Notes: generated from the sequence alone by a model not told the origin. 64,000 nt of DNA from Methanoculleus oceani (GCF_023702065.1 NZ_QFDM01000003.1:186001-250000); one strand, 5' to 3'. Shown: positions 51,267-61,654, counted from the stretch's first letter. Numbers and translations: made by a program.

Positions 51267-52910
51267 TTATCTCTGGACGGCGCCGAGGTTCGCCTGCTCG
51301 ACGGTACGCACGTACCGGGCGAGCACGCCCGTAAGCCGGCGGGCCGGCGGCTTCCAGGCCCGGCGCCGTTCTTCCAGGGTCGCTGCATCGACCAGGAGGT
51401 CGAGGCTTTTTGCGTAGAGGTCGACCGCGATCTCGTCGCCGTCCTCCACGAGGCCGATCGGCCCGCCGACCGCGGCCTCGGGGGCGACGTGCCCGATGCA
51501 CGGGCCCCGGGTGCCGCCCGAGAAGCGTCCGTCCGTCACCAGGGCGACCCGGGCGTAGCCGAGGCCCATCAGCGCCGAGGTCGGCGAGAGCATCTCCGGC
51601 ATCCCGGGGCCTCCCCGCGGCCCCTCGTAGCGGATCACGATCACATCGCCCTCCGCGATCTCGCGGTGGAGGATCGCCTCCATCGCGGCATCTTCCCCGT
51701 CAAAGACCCGTGCCGGCCCCTGGTGCCGCCACATCGCCTCCGGGACGGCGGCGCACTTGACGACGGCGCCGTCGGGGGCGAGCGACCCGCGCACGATCTT
51801 CAGACCGCCGGCGGGGCTGACCGGGGCGTCGGCCGTCCGGATCACGTCCGGGTCGGCGACCCGGGCGTTCTTCGCGATCTCGAGGACCGACCGGCCCGAG
51901 ACCGTCGGGGCGTCTTCGAGGTAGCGCTCGAGCATCTTCAAGACCGCGGGGATTCCTCCCGCCCGGTGGAGGGCGAGCATGGAGTGCGGTCCGCCGGGCT
52001 GCATGTGGCAGACGTGGGGTGTCGCCCCGGCGACGGCGTTGAAGGTTTCAAGGTCGAGGGGGACACCCGCCTCCCCGGCGACGGCCATCAGGTGGAGCAC
52101 CGTGTTCGACGACCCGCCGAGCGCCATGTCCACCCGGATTGCGTTCGCGAGGCTTGCTTCGGTGACGATATCCCGCGGGCGGACACCCTCCCGGACCAGA
52201 TCGACCGCCCGCTCCCCGCTCTCACGGGCTATGCGGAGTTTTGCGGCGTCGACGGCGGGGATTGCCGCGCAACCCGGAAGGGAGAGGCCCAGCGCCTCGG
52301 TCACGCACGCCATGGTGTTTGCGGTGTAGAGCCCCTGGCAGCTGCCGCACCCGGGCATCGCCGCGCACTCGAGCTCCCCGAGTTCCTCCTCGCTCATCGT
52401 GCCGGCGGCGACGCGGCCCACGCCCTCGAAGACGTCGATCAGGGAGAGTTCCCTGCCCGCCGCGTAGCCGGGGAGCATCGGGCCGCCGGTGACGACGATC
52501 GTCGGGACGTTGCACCGCACCGCCGCCATGAGCATGCCGGGGACGATCTTGTCGCAGGTGCCGACACAGACGAGACCGTCGAACCGGTGCGCCTCGACCA
52601 TCAGCTCGACGGCGTCGGCGATGTTCTCCCGCGAGGGAAGGGAGTAGCGCATCCCCTCGTGGCCCATCGCGATTCCGTCGCAGATGCCGATGGTCCCGAA
52701 CTCGAACGCCACGCCGCCCGCGGCCGCGACGCCCTCCTGCACCTTCTGCGAGAGGGACCGGAGGTGGGTGTGCCCGGGGACGATCGTGTTGTATGCGTTT
52801 GCTATCCCGATGAAGGGCTGATCCATCTCACGGTCAGTCACGCCGAGCGACCTGAGCAGTGCCCGGTTCGGAGCACGCTGGTAGCCTTTCTTAACCGTCT
52901 CACTCCGCAT
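51267..52910 (-). CDS. ilvD: Dihydroxy-acid dehydratase
   Basis: A 547-residue Fe-S dehydratase for valine/isoleucine synthesis. Cluster cysteines lie in [14 protein letters not shown] and [19 protein letters not shown]; the family motifs [42 protein letters not shown] are present. ATG 52910 starts at [23 protein letters not shown]; the longer ORF is upstream noncoding sequence. It is monocistronic on the minus strand; other branched-chain genes are not in the window. Confidence 0.96.
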   Translation of the reverse strand: MRSETVKKGYQRAPNRALLRSLGVTDREMDQPFIGIANAYNTIVPGHTHLRSLSQKVQEGVAAAGGVAFEFGTIGICDGIAMGHEGMRYSLPSRENIADAVELMVEAHRFDGLVCVGTCDKIVPGMLMAAVRCNVPTIVVTGGPMLPGYAAGRELSLIDVFEGVGRVAAGTMSEEELGELECAAMPGCGSCQGLYTANTMACVTEALGLSLPGCAAIPAVDAAKLRIARESGERAVDLVREGVRPRDIVTEASLANAIRVDMALGGSSNTVLHLMAVAGEAGVPLDLETFNAVAGATPHVCHMQPGGPHSMLALHRAGGIPAVLKMLERYLEDAPTVSGRSVLEIAKNARVADPDVIRTADAPVSPAGGLKIVRGSLAPDGAVVKCAAVPEAMWRHQGPARVFDGEDAAMEAILHREIAEGDVIVIRYEGPRGGPGMPEMLSPTSALMGLGYARVALVTDGRFSGGTRGPCIGHVAPEAAVGGPIGLVEDGDEIAVDLYAKSLDLLVDAATLEERRRAWKPPARRLTGVLARYVRTVEQANLGAVQR

Positions 52911-53090
52911 GGTAATCCTCGTATGAGAATACGCGCGTGGAAAGAAAAGAGTATTCCGGCTGTCGGGGTGTGGTGCAGAAGGAGGTTTTCCTGCATGGTG
53001 AATGGGGGTGGTTTGTCCGGACATTCGGGTTGCGTCGTGATGGCTTTTACGTCTCTTCTTGCGCCCGTCCTGTTCGCGGCCGCCCAGACT

Positions 53091-53453
53091 CGTGCACGGC
53101 TTCCCAGTGGATATCGCACCTTCGGTGCTCCAGCTCCGTTCCTGCCGGAACGTCGCGTATCGCCACGCGGGGAGGGGCTGACGGGGAGTGCGGCGTTCCG
53201 CCAGGAACGGAGCTCGACCACCGTTAGGTGGGGAGGGGGGAGCATCCCCCCTCCCCTGTCTCCCCCTTATAGGGCATATCTGTAAACCCCACCCGAAGAC
53301 CTACGGTCTTCTCAAGCTCCGGACGTCCCGTCCGTCGCACCCCGCCCGGCCTCCGGCCTCCTCCGCACCTTCGGTGCTCAAACTCCTGCCGTCCGCTACG
53401 CTCCCGGCAGTCGTTCCCCGCCCCTTGGGGCGGGGGCAGTGCGTGGTGATATG
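53091..53453 (-). repeat. Dispersed GC-rich structured repeat, copy 3 (long, with extra hairpins)
   Basis: Reverse orientation to copies 1 and 2; core 53155-53453: GTATCGCCACG, GGGGAGGGGCTGACGGGG, GGGGAGGGGGGAGC...CCCCCCTCCCCTGTCTCC, TCTGTAAACCCC, GGCCTCCGGCC, CCGCCCCTTGGGGCGGGGGCAGTGCGTGGTGATATG. It is longer because of added small palindromes (GCACCTTCGGTGC twice, GACCTACGGTC, CTCCTGCCG). A second end in the opposite direction (TGCACGGCTTCCCAGTGGATATCG, 53094-53117) abuts it. It occupies most of the 674-bp gap between cobA and ilvD; 53454-53584 holds nothing clear. Confidence 0.72.
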
Positions 53454-53584
53454 CGACTGGCCGAAGGGCAGAAGCAGAAGAGAACACGAAGCATTTCCGA
53501 GTGGCGATGGTGCGCAAAAATCCATTGTTCACTGAGCGTTCAAACTGTGCAAAAAAGAGGAGGATATGGAATCCGTTTCACCCC

Positions 53585-54313
53585 TCACCCCTCGTAGAGC
53601 TCCACCACCCCGCCGATGACGATCACCGCCGGGGGGCAGACGCCTGCGGCGCGGGCTTTTTCGGCGATGTCGGCAAGCGTCCCGACCGTCACGCGCTGGT
53701 CCGGCCGGAGACCCCGCTCGATGATCGCCACCGGGGTTGCGGGGTCCTTGCCGTGCGCCGTGAGGGCTTCTGCGATGGCCGGGAGGTTCTTTACCCCCAT
53801 CAGGATCACGAGGGTCCCCTTCAGGCGGGCGAGGACCTCCCAGTCGAGGGCGGACTCGGGCTTCGTGGGGTCCTCGTGCCCGGTGATGAAGGTCACCTGC
53901 GACGCGTACCGCCGGTGGGTGACCGGGATGCCGACCATCTCCGGGACGGCGATGGCGCTCGTCACCCCCGGCACCACCTCGACCCTGATGCCGTGCTCCC
54001 GGAGCGTCTCAATCTCCTCGCCGCCGCGGCCGAAGAGGAACGGGTCGCCCCCTTTCAGGCGCACGACCGTTTTGCCCGCCTTCACCCGCTCGACCATCAG
54101 CGCCTCGATCTCGTGCTGCTCCAGGGTGTGGCTGCCGCCGTACTTCCCGCAGTCGATCCGTTCCGCGTTCCTCGGGAGCGTCGCAAGGACCTCCTCGCCC
54201 GGGAGCTGGTCGTAGAGGATCACGTCCGCGGCGTCGATCACCTCGCGGGCCCGTATCGTCATGAGGCCGAGCCCGCCCGGCCCGGAACCTACAAGATATG
54301 CTTTTCCTGTCAT
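53585..54313 (-). CDS. cobA: Uroporphyrinogen-III C-methyltransferase
   Basis: A 242-residue SAM-dependent enzyme converting uroporphyrinogen III to precorrin-2. KAYLVGSGPGGLGLMTIRA, the GKYGGSHTLEQHEI segment, VVRLKGGDPFLFGRGGEEIETL and VVPGVTSAIAVPEMVGIPVTHR are standard. It is the last gene of the six-gene tetrapyrrole operon and overlaps hemC by 4 bases. hemD, often near it, is not seen here; the repeat element follows. Confidence 0.95.
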   Translation of the reverse strand: MTGKAYLVGSGPGGLGLMTIRAREVIDAADVILYDQLPGEEVLATLPRNAERIDCGKYGGSHTLEQHEIEALMVERVKAGKTVVRLKGGDPFLFGRGGEEIETLREHGIRVEVVPGVTSAIAVPEMVGIPVTHRRYASQVTFITGHEDPTKPESALDWEVLARLKGTLVILMGVKNLPAIAEALTAHGKDPATPVAIIERGLRPDQRVTVGTLADIAEKARAAGVCPPAVIVIGGVVELYEG

Positions 54314-55194
54314 GGTTTCACCCCGAGGGCCGTATAGGCCTCCCGGATCAGGGCGGCCGCCTGCACACGCAGCGCCCGCCCCCACTCCCGGGCTTCGCCG
54401 ACGGTCGCGACGTGCCGCTCGATCCGCTCCCACCGGGAACCGTCGAGCGCGAGCACCTCGGCGATCAGGTTCCCGTCCCGGCAGTAGATTCCCTGCGGGG
54501 TGAAGCACCCGCCGCCGACCTCCTCCATGACGGCACGCTCGATCTCCACGTCGAGGCGAGTCGGCGCATGATCGAGGGGCGCGAAGGTCCCGGCGACGGC
54601 CGGGTCGTCCCGGCAGACGACCGCGACGGTGCCCTGGTTTGGGGACGGGACGAACCGGTCCGTGGGGAGCGGCTCTCCGGGCAGCCGGAGGCCGAGGCGC
54701 TCGAGGCCCGCCTCCGCGAGCACGACGGCGTCGTACTGCCCCTCGCGAAGTTTCCGTATCCGCGTATCGACGTTCCCCCGGAGCTGTTTCACCTCAAGCG
54801 CCGGGGCGTCGCGGAGGAGCTGGGCGCGGCGCCGGGTGCTCGACGACCCGACAACGCTGACCGCATCGAGGGGGCACTCGTGCGCGAGGAAGTCCGCCGG
54901 CGAGTCCCGCTCGAGCACCGCGCAGCAGGTGAGCCCCGCCGGGCGGGCTGCGGGGATGTCTTTCATGCTGTGCACCGCGGCGTCGATATCGCCGCGGAGG
55001 ATCGCGTCGTCGAGCGCCCGCACGAAGACTCCCTGTCCACCGATGGCGTGGAGCGGGACTCCGGTCGCGGTGTCGCCCTCCGTCGTGATCGTAACAATCT
55101 CCGCCTCGATACCCCGGTCGGCGAGCATGCCGACCACCTTGTTCGTCTGTGCAAGCGCGAGAGCGCTTCCCCGTGTGCCTATGCGAAGAGACAT
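54310..55194 (-). CDS. hemC: Porphobilinogen deaminase
   Basis: A 294-residue enzyme that polymerises four porphobilinogens to hydroxymethylbilane. [15 protein letters not shown] starts it; HSMKDIPA carries the catalytic aspartate region, [11 protein letters not shown] and [11 protein letters not shown] the substrate-binding arginines, and [11 protein letters not shown] the cysteine that holds the dipyrromethane cofactor. It overlaps hemL by 16 bases and cobA by 4. Confidence 0.95.
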   Translation of the reverse strand: MSLRIGTRGSALALAQTNKVVGMLADRGIEAEIVTITTEGDTATGVPLHAIGGQGVFVRALDDAILRGDIDAAVHSMKDIPAARPAGLTCCAVLERDSPADFLAHECPLDAVSVVGSSSTRRRAQLLRDAPALEVKQLRGNVDTRIRKLREGQYDAVVLAEAGLERLGLRLPGEPLPTDRFVPSPNQGTVAVVCRDDPAVAGTFAPLDHAPTRLDVEIERAVMEEVGGGCFTPQGIYCRDGNLIAEVLALDGSRWERIERHVATVGEAREWGRALRVQAAALIREAYTALGVKP

Positions 55195-56426
55195 GATCCG
55201 TATGCTTCCGCTATCTGTTCGATATCCTGCTCTGTGTGCGCGGCGGAGAGGAAGTTCGTCTCGAACTGCGACGGCGGGAGGAAGATCCCGGCGTCAAGCA
55301 TCCCCTTCCAGAACCGCGAAAACGCCTCCGTGTCGCATTCCTTGATCTCCCGGTAGTCCTGCGGCGGCTCGTCCCTGAAGAAGTGCTTGAAGAGCGATCC
55401 TATCCTGACGAATGTTCCTCTGCCCGCATCCGCGGCGACCTCTCCGATCGCCCGCGTGGCGTCGTCGAGCCGCCGGTAGACCTCCGGGTGCTCGTGAAGG
55501 TGGCGGAGGGTCGCATACCCCGCCGCGAGGCTTGCCGGGTTGCCGCTGAACGTGCCTGCCTGGTAGACCGGGCCGGCGGGAGCGATCAGTTCCATGATCT
55601 CGCGCCGCCCCCCGAACGCCCCGATGGGGAGGCCGCCGCCGATGATCTTGCCGAACGTGGCCAGATCCGGCTTCACCCCGTAAAGCACCTCCGCGCCGCC
55701 GATCCCGACCCGGTAGCCGGTGATCACCTCGTCGAGGATGAGGAGGACGTCGTAAGCGGCGGTGATCTCCCGGACGTCGGTGAGGTAGCCGTCGTCGGGG
55801 AGCACCGGGCCGATGTTGCCCATGACCGGCTCGAGGATGAACGCGGCGACGTCGTCGTTTTCGGCGAGCAGCGTCTCAAGCGCCCCAGGGTCGTTGTAGG
55901 GAACCTGCCGGGTATGCGCCACGAGGTCCACGAGGACGCCTGCGGAGTCGGGAACCCCGAGGGTGGTCGCCCCCGACCCGGCCTTGACGAGAACAGCATC
56001 GTGGGCGCCGTGGAACCCGCCTTCGACCTTGATGATGTCCTGTTTTTCCGTGTAGCCGCGGGCGAGCCGGATCGCGGCCATCGTAGCCTCCGAGCCCGAC
56101 GAGACGAACCGGACCATATCGACCGCAGGGTGGTCGGCGGTGATGACTCCCGCAAGATCGAGTTCGAGCGGCGTCGGCGTGCCGTAGAGCCACCCCTTCT
56201 CGAGCTGGCGCTCGATCGCCTCCCGGATGTCCGGATGGGCGTGGCCGAGGATGAGGGGGCCGTAGCCGAGGCAGCAGTCGATGAGATCGGCACCGTCGAC
56301 GGTTGCGAGGTGCGACCCTGCAGCGCGTTCCGTGTAGAACGGATACGGCTTGATCGCCCGGACGGGGCTGCTGACGCCGCCAGGCATCAGGGTTTTTGCG
56401 CGGGCGAAGAGATCACTGCTCTTCAT
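55179..56426 (-). CDS. hemL: Glutamate-1-semialdehyde 2,1-aminomutase
   Basis: A 415-residue PLP enzyme that makes 5-aminolevulinate. [17 protein letters not shown] at the start, [35 protein letters not shown] with the PLP aspartate, and [17 protein letters not shown] with the Schiff-base lysine are present. ATG 56426 has GGGGTGG upstream and lies within the end of hemB (14-base overlap). Confidence 0.96.
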   Translation of the reverse strand: MKSSDLFARAKTLMPGGVSSPVRAIKPYPFYTERAAGSHLATVDGADLIDCCLGYGPLILGHAHPDIREAIERQLEKGWLYGTPTPLELDLAGVITADHPAVDMVRFVSSGSEATMAAIRLARGYTEKQDIIKVEGGFHGAHDAVLVKAGSGATTLGVPDSAGVLVDLVAHTRQVPYNDPGALETLLAENDDVAAFILEPVMGNIGPVLPDDGYLTDVREITAAYDVLLILDEVITGYRVGIGGAEVLYGVKPDLATFGKIIGGGLPIGAFGGRREIMELIAPAGPVYQAGTFSGNPASLAAGYATLRHLHEHPEVYRRLDDATRAIGEVAADAGRGTFVRIGSLFKHFFRDEPPQDYREIKECDTEAFSRFWKGMLDAGIFLPPSQFETNFLSAAHTEQDIEQIAEAYGSCLFA

Positions 56427-57396
56427 CGAGCCACCCCGCCGCATCTTCTGCAAAGTAGGTGATGATCAGGTCGGCCCCGGCGCGCTTGATGGCGGTGAGG
56501 CTCTCGAGGGCGACGGCCCGCTCATCCAGCCACCCACGCTCTGCGGCCGCCTTGATCATCGCGTATTCCCCGCTGACCTGGTAGGCCGCCACCGGCAGGC
56601 CGAACTCTCTGATGGAGGTGAGAATGTCGAGATAGAGCCCGGCCGGCTTGACCATCAGGATATCCGCTCCTTCGGCCGCGTCGAGTTCCGACTCCATCAC
56701 CGCCTCCCGGGCGTTGCCCGGGTTGATCTGGTAGGTCGTCCGGTCGCCGAAACTGAATCCCGAGTCAGCAGCATCGCGGAACGGCCCGTAAAGGGCGCTC
56801 GCGAACTTCGATGAGTAGGACATGATCGGGACGTCCTGGTACCCGGCGGCATCGAGAGCCTCCCGGATCGATCGCACCATCCCGTCGAGCATGCACGACG
56901 GCGCGACGATATCGGCACCGCTCTCTGCGTGGGAGACGGCTATTTGCGCCATCAGCGTAAGCGAGGGATCGTTCAAGAGGTCAGGGCCGTCGGCCGTTTC
57001 TCCAACAATGCCGCAGTGGCCGTGGTCGGTGTACTCGCAGGCGCAGACGTCGGTCATGACGACCATCTGCGGCAACCGCTCCTTGATGCTCCGGACGGCC
57101 CGCTGGACGACGCCGTCTGCCGCGTAGGCTTCGGTCGCCTCGCCGTCTTTTGCAGCCGGGACCCCGAAGAGGATCACCGCCCGGATACCGGCGTTCCACA
57201 GGCGCACGCAGTAGCCGGTGACACCGTCCACCGGGTGCCGGAACTGCCCCGGCATCGAGGTGATCGAAAGCGGTGCGTTGATCGATTCGTCCACGAAGAC
57301 CGGCGCAATCAGGTCGGTCTTTCGAAGTTCAGTCTCGCGGAGGAGCGGCTGGACTATCCGCCGCCGCATCCGTCTCATTCGTCTTTCTGGGAACAT
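56413..57396 (-). CDS. hemB: Delta-aminolevulinic acid dehydratase
   Basis: A 327-residue enzyme joining two aminolevulinates to porphobilinogen. The zinc-type site [14 protein letters not shown] (three cysteines) identifies the zinc-dependent class; SPSCMLDGM-like [14 protein letters not shown] and the lysines in [19 protein letters not shown] and [14 protein letters not shown] are the catalytic parts. ATG 57396 ([13 protein letters not shown]) lies inside hemA (22-base overlap). Confidence 0.95.
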   Translation of the reverse strand: MFPERRMRRMRRRIVQPLLRETELRKTDLIAPVFVDESINAPLSITSMPGQFRHPVDGVTGYCVRLWNAGIRAVILFGVPAAKDGEATEAYAADGVVQRAVRSIKERLPQMVVMTDVCACEYTDHGHCGIVGETADGPDLLNDPSLTLMAQIAVSHAESGADIVAPSCMLDGMVRSIREALDAAGYQDVPIMSYSSKFASALYGPFRDAADSGFSFGDRTTYQINPGNAREAVMESELDAAEGADILMVKPAGLYLDILTSIREFGLPVAAYQVSGEYAMIKAAAERGWLDERAVALESLTAIKRAGADLIITYFAEDAAGWLDEEQ

Positions 57397-58646
57397 GGTT
57401 CTCCCCGGGTAATCGCCCTCATCAGGGCCTCTGCTGTCGTCATATCGCCGCACTCCGCGCTCGCGCGGATGGCCGTCGTCACGTCGGAGAGGAGCTTTTT
57501 GGTGAGCGCACGCGTCAGGTCGTCGACGATCTCCGCCGTGCGGTCGTCCGTCTCTCCCAGGCGGGCGAGCGCACGGTCGCGTTCGCGCGCCCGGATCGAC
57601 TCCGCCCAGGTGTAGAGGAGGGCGAGCGTCTCGTCGGCCGCGGTCCGCCGGAGGAGCCGGATGAAGTGACCGACCTCCTCGTCGATGATCTCCCGCGCCC
57701 TGTCCGCTTCGCACCTCCGGGAGTCCATGGCGGCGTCGTTGATGCTCCGGAGGTCGTCGATGGTGAAGAGGTGCACGCCTTCGATCGACCGCACCCCGTC
57801 CTCGACGTCGCGGGGCTGGGCGATATCGATGAGGACCAGGTGACGGGGGTGCCGGTCGAGCGGCCAGAGGCGCTCCTCCATCACCTCCCGGATCTCCTCG
57901 GTGCGGATCACCGGGTGCGGTGCGGCTGTGCAGGAGATGACGACGTCGGAGAGCGCGATGTAGCGGTAGAGGTCGCTGAAGTTGACCGCACGCCCCCCGA
58001 TCTTCTCCGCAAGCACCACCGCGCGCTCGTAGGTCCTGTTGGCGACGTAGATGGCCGTGAGATCCCTGGCGGAGAGCGCCTGCGCCACGAGCAGTCCCAT
58101 CTCACCGCTCCCGACGACCAGGATGTGCCGGTCGCGCAGGGTGCCGAGGAGTTTCTCTGCAAGCGTCACGGCCGCAGAACCGACGGAGACCGCCCCCCGG
58201 TTGATCTGCGTCTGCCGCCGGATCCTGACACCCACGTGCACCGCCTTGGTGATGCAGAGCCCGATAACGCTGCTGCAGACCCCTGCTTCCTCTGCAGTCG
58301 CGAGTGCCGTTTTGAGCTGCCCGAGGATCTGGTCCTCGCCGACGACCAGGGAGTCGATGCCCGCGGCCAGCTCCAGGAGGTGGCGGGGCACGGCCTCCCC
58401 TTCGATGACCATGAAATCGCGTCTGCCCTGCTCCTGCAGGAACGCTTCCAGGCTTCGTGCATCGCCCTGCACCAGCACCTCGACGCGGTTGCAGGTCTGG
58501 AGCAGGAGAACGCCCCTGAACCGCTCCCGTGCCTCACGGAGGAACGCCGCCTCGTCGGGGAACCGGAACGCTTCGAGCGTGGCGATGTCCGCGGTGTGGT
58601 GGTTCATCCCGGCGAGCGCGAGCGGTGTCGTGACTGACTCAGGCAT
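57375..58646 (-). CDS. hemA: Glutamyl-tRNA reductase
   Basis: A 423-residue reductase producing glutamate-1-semialdehyde from glutamyl-tRNA. GMNHHTADI, the catalytic cysteine in LLLQTCNRVEV, GEDQILGQLK and the NADPH loop LVVGSGEMGLLVAQAL are clear, followed by a helical dimerisation domain. It is longest in the operon and the entry point of the pathway. ATG 58646 overlaps the end of the precorrin-2 dehydrogenase gene by 8 bases. Confidence 0.96.
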   Translation of the reverse strand: MPESVTTPLALAGMNHHTADIATLEAFRFPDEAAFLREARERFRGVLLLQTCNRVEVLVQGDARSLEAFLQEQGRRDFMVIEGEAVPRHLLELAAGIDSLVVGEDQILGQLKTALATAEEAGVCSSVIGLCITKAVHVGVRIRRQTQINRGAVSVGSAAVTLAEKLLGTLRDRHILVVGSGEMGLLVAQALSARDLTAIYVANRTYERAVVLAEKIGGRAVNFSDLYRYIALSDVVISCTAAPHPVIRTEEIREVMEERLWPLDRHPRHLVLIDIAQPRDVEDGVRSIEGVHLFTIDDLRSINDAAMDSRRCEADRAREIIDEEVGHFIRLLRRTAADETLALLYTWAESIRARERDRALARLGETDDRTAEIVDDLTRALTKKLLSDVTTAIRASAECGDMTTAEALMRAITRGEPCSQKDE

Positions 58647-59265
58647 GCAGGTACCTCTCGATCGCCAGTCCGCGTGCCCGGCCGTAGTCGGAGGCAAGCG
58701 CTTCCCAGACCTCATCGTCCGAGAGGATGCTCCAGAGGATGCGGGACCGCTCTGCCTGCACCGGTTCGGTCTCCCGGAGCATCGAGCGTATCTCGTCCTG
58801 CAGATCGATCATCCGGTCGAGATCCGCGTACTCCGCCTCGAGCCTCATGCGGAGGTACCGCGATACGGCAGGGCTCTTTCCGCGGGTGCTGATCGCGACC
58901 AGGTAACGGCTGCCCCGGACGACCGAAGGAACGATGACGTCGCCGGGCTCGCCTGCGGCGTTGTTGAAGAGGACGCCGGTCCCGGCGCATACTCTTCCGA
59001 TACGGTCGTTGAGTGCCGGGTCCGGCGTCGCTGCTACCGCGAGGAACACGCCCTGCAGGAGGCTCCGGAGCGCCTCGTCCGGGAGTGCCGAGAGATCGGC
59101 CTCCTGCCGCCGGATCGCGAGTCCCTCAAGGCCCGGCGAGAAAGAACGGCTGATCACCGTCACTTCCGCCTCATGCTCAAAGTACGCAGCCTTCCGGGCA
59201 CCGACATCGCCTCCGCCGAAGATGAGCACCCTCCTGCCCGTCAGGTCAAGCATGAGAGGGATCAT
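58639..59265 (-). CDS. Precorrin-2 dehydrogenase (siroheme synthase N-terminal type)
   Basis: A 208-residue NAD-dependent protein: RRVLIFGGGDVGARKAAYFEHEAEVTVIS is the Rossmann domain, LFNNAAGEPGDVIVPSVVRG and ISTRGKSPAVSRYLRMRLE the active-site region, as in the N-terminal part of CysG and Met8. It oxidises precorrin-2 to sirohydrochlorin, the branch point to F430, cobalamin and siroheme. It heads the operon. The start could also be an ATG four codons further in (59253). Confidence 0.9.
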   Translation of the reverse strand: MIPLMLDLTGRRVLIFGGGDVGARKAAYFEHEAEVTVISRSFSPGLEGLAIRRQEADLSALPDEALRSLLQGVFLAVAATPDPALNDRIGRVCAGTGVLFNNAAGEPGDVIVPSVVRGSRYLVAISTRGKSPAVSRYLRMRLEAEYADLDRMIDLQDEIRSMLRETEPVQAERSRILWSILSDDEVWEALASDYGRARGLAIERYLHA

Positions 59266-59409
59266 TCGTTCTATAGTGTGGTGAACGGACTACATTAAGG
59301 TGTTGAAAAACCGGTTTCCCTTAAAACCCGCTGACATATGTTCCGGGGCCGGGATACTGGAACCGGTTCGCCCAAAGAAGGTTTTAATGGCAGGAAGATC
59401 CTTTTCTTC

Positions 59410-60360
59410 ATGACTGATATGGCTGAAGAGATGTATGCATTCAGCAGGCTGGATGGTGCCCTCCAGCGCACCAAAAGCCTGCTCTGGCCCATAAATTGGG
59501 GCGTCTGGCTCCGCCTGGCCCTGATCGCGCTCTTTGTGGGAGGGGGCGTGAGTTTCCCGAACACCTCCGGGTACGACTTCGGAGAGGGCGACCTTCCGCC
59601 CGGCTTTGAGGGGGCCCTCCCGGGGATCGCGACAGTCGTCGTGGTGCTCATCCTCGTCGTCCTGGTGCTCGCCCTCCTCTGGTGGCTCGTCGGCGCGGCG
59701 ATGCAGTTCGTCTTCGTCGATATGCTCCGGACAGGTGACATCCATATCAGACGTTTTCTCGGTGAGCGGTTTGGAAAAGGAGTGCGGCTCTTCCTCTTCC
59801 AGGTCGTCCTCACGCTGGTCCTGGTCCTCGCCATGGTGGCGCTCATCGCCATGGTCGTCGGCTTCGGGGGGCCGGGCGTCGGTGTTGCCGCGCCGCTCAT
59901 GATCCTTGCGTTCATTCCGATCATCCTGGTCGCAGCCCTCCTCTTCGGGATCGTCTTCCTCCTGACCACCGACTTCGTCGTCCCGATCATGATCCATGAG
60001 GACTGCGGGGTCATCGAGGGCTGGCAGCGGCTTATCGGGTTGATATCGGCCAACTTCTGGCAGATCGTCGTCTACGTCGTCACCAGGCTCGTGCTTGGCC
60101 TGATTGCCGGAATCGTGCAGGCGATCCTGGTCATCCTTGCACTGGTTGTCATCGCGATACCGTTCGTGCTTATCGGGATCGTGCTCCTCGCCGCAGTCCA
60201 GGCGAACTATGTGCTGCTCCTGGTCCTCCTCATCCCCTACCTCGTCATCGCCATCCCGGTCGCGCTCCTGATCGCCGTACCGTTCGTCACGTTCTTCCGG
60301 TACTACGGGCTGCTGGTGCTGGAGGGGCTCGCCCCGGAGTATCGCCTCCTCCCTGAATAA
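59410..60360 (+). CDS. Multi-span membrane protein (DUF975/DUF7544-like)
   Basis: A 316-residue membrane protein with about six long hydrophobic segments: IATVVVVLILVVLVLALLWWLV, LFLFQVVLTLVLVLAMVALI, APLMILAFIPIILVAALLFG, LVLGLIAGIVQAILVIL, LIGIVLLAAVQANYVLLLVLL, and others split along the chain. The pattern TTDFVVPIMIHEDCGVIEGWQRL is reminiscent of DUF975/glycerophosphodiester-type membrane domains found across haloarchaea and methanogens. No catalytic motif is visible. ATG 59410 (MTDMAEE) was taken; the open frame continues upstream. Confidence 0.7.
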   Translation: MTDMAEEMYAFSRLDGALQRTKSLLWPINWGVWLRLALIALFVGGGVSFPNTSGYDFGEGDLPPGFEGALPGIATVVVVLILVVLVLALLWWLVGAAMQFVFVDMLRTGDIHIRRFLGERFGKGVRLFLFQVVLTLVLVLAMVALIAMVVGFGGPGVGVAAPLMILAFIPIILVAALLFGIVFLLTTDFVVPIMIHEDCGVIEGWQRLIGLISANFWQIVVYVVTRLVLGLIAGIVQAILVILALVVIAIPFVLIGIVLLAAVQANYVLLLVLLIPYLVIAIPVALLIAVPFVTFFRYYGLLVLEGLAPEYRLLPE

Positions 60361-60523
60361 CTTTTTTTTCGGAAGGAGATGCCCTCCTCGGGAGCCCCGT
60401 GCCGATACGCGGCCCTCCCCGACCACAGCTCCCCTATCTCGGGCCAGACCGGGATCTCCTTGCCGGCCGGGCCCCATATGACGGAAAGACTCTTCCATTA
60501 TGAAACCATGAACCACGATCAAT

Positions 60524-61216
60524 ATGGTTGACGGCGAGCCGCTGGTGATCCTTGCCCTGGCTCTGGGGCCGGGAGTCTTCTGGGCGTGGTACTTCTACCG
60601 CAGGGATAAATTCAATCCCGAGCCGGCGGCTCTGATCGTGAAGCTCTTCCTCCTCGGCGTCCTCGTCACGTTTCCCGTGGCCTTTGTCGAGGGATTCTTC
60701 GGCCTCTTCATCGTATCCCCGCTGATCATGGGCACTGTTGTCGCGCCCATCGTCGAGGAGTACGGCAAGTTCGCTGTCGTGCGCCGGTTCGCCTACCGGG
60801 ACACCGAGTTCGACGAACCGATGGACGGTATCGTCTACGCCGCATCCGCCGCTCTCGGACTCGCATCGCTCGAAAACGTCCTCTACGTCTTTGCGGCATA
60901 CGTGACGTCGCCGGCGCTCGCCCTCAGCACGATCGTCGTCCGTGCGATCTTCTCGGTCCCCGGGCATGCGCTCTTTGCCGGTGTCTGGGGCTACGCCCTC
61001 GGCCGGGCCAAGTTCGCGGCTCCCGAAGAGCGTTCGGGGATCGTCCTCCGGGGGCTTGCTCTCGGGATGGTGCTGCACGGTATCTTCAACTTCCTGCTCT
61101 TCTCCGCCGAGATAGTCGCATACGCCATGGCCGTCTTCATCCTGGTCCTGACGCCGGGGCTCTGGATACTGGCAAACCGCAACATCAGGAGCGCGCTCGA
61201 CTACGGGAGACGGTAG
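60524..61216 (+). CDS. PrsW-family intramembrane protease-like protein
   Basis: A 230-residue membrane protein with about seven spans. The glutamate pair and lysine of the family motif are E78, E79 and K82 (VEEYGK), and two histidine motifs follow in later spans: SVPGHALFAGVWG and VLHGIFNFLLF. These residues match the proposed zinc site of the PrsW/CPBP-type proteases. PrsW in bacteria cleaves an anti-sigma factor, which archaea lack, so the substrate is unknown. It follows the previous membrane gene after 163 bases. Confidence 0.85.
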   Translation: MVDGEPLVILALALGPGVFWAWYFYRRDKFNPEPAALIVKLFLLGVLVTFPVAFVEGFFGLFIVSPLIMGTVVAPIVEEYGKFAVVRRFAYRDTEFDEPMDGIVYAASAALGLASLENVLYVFAAYVTSPALALSTIVVRAIFSVPGHALFAGVWGYALGRAKFAAPEERSGIVLRGLALGMVLHGIFNFLLFSAEIVAYAMAVFILVLTPGLWILANRNIRSALDYGRR

Positions 61217-61385
61217 GTGCGCGGCGGCGGTGCGATCGCCGTCCCGCGGGACAGTCATTCTCGCGGAATCCCCCCGGACACGAGAGCCTGCGGGGACGGC
61301 ACCACCCGATCCGGGCCGCGATTCGATAGGCTTATTAGCCTGAAAATCTCATGTTGTAAGGCACACAGTGCGAAAGCACAGGCGT

Positions 61386-61457
61386 GCGCCGATAGTGTAG
61401 TGGTTATCACTAGGCGTTGCCAACGCCTAAACCCGGGTTCGAGTCCCGGTCGGCGCA
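61386..61457 (+). tRNA. tRNA-Gly (anticodon GCC)
   Basis: GCGCCGA pairs with TCGGCGC, followed by discriminator A. The anticodon arm AGGCG-TTGCCAA-CGCCT gives GCC, and the T arm holds GGTTCGAGTCC. It is 72 nt without encoded CCA and without intron. Confidence 0.96.
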
Positions 61458-61462
61458 TCGGT

Positions 61463-61487
61463 CCACCATGTTTGGTGTGTTCTTTTT
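61463..61487 (+). terminator. Terminator after tRNA-Gly
   Basis: CACCA (61464-61468) and TGGTG (61473-61477) form a small hairpin that leads into TGTTCTTTTT, six bases after the tRNA 3' end. The T-run fits archaeal termination of a tRNA transcript. Confidence 0.5.
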
Positions 61488-61654
61488 CCGTCGTTTCTCT
61501 TACAGTGACCACCCTCTCGCGGATGAGGGGCGTTTATCCCCGGAGATACGCTTACGGTGAGGTGCCCCGCCATCCCTGCGGGCCTGGAGATGGGGGTCCG
61601 GGCACCCCGACCTTGTGCTGCCGGGCATGAACCCCCCGGCGCTTATCGAACCAT

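Noticed and set aside
51078-53285. 735-residue open frame on the plus strand opposite ilvD
   Set aside because: It mirrors ilvD codon by codon and is rich in R, G, D and H, as expected from antisense of GC-biased codons. No domain is recognisable, and it runs on into the repeat element.
55236-56462. 408-residue frame opposite hemL
   Set aside because: Shadow of hemL; no motif and no ribosome site.
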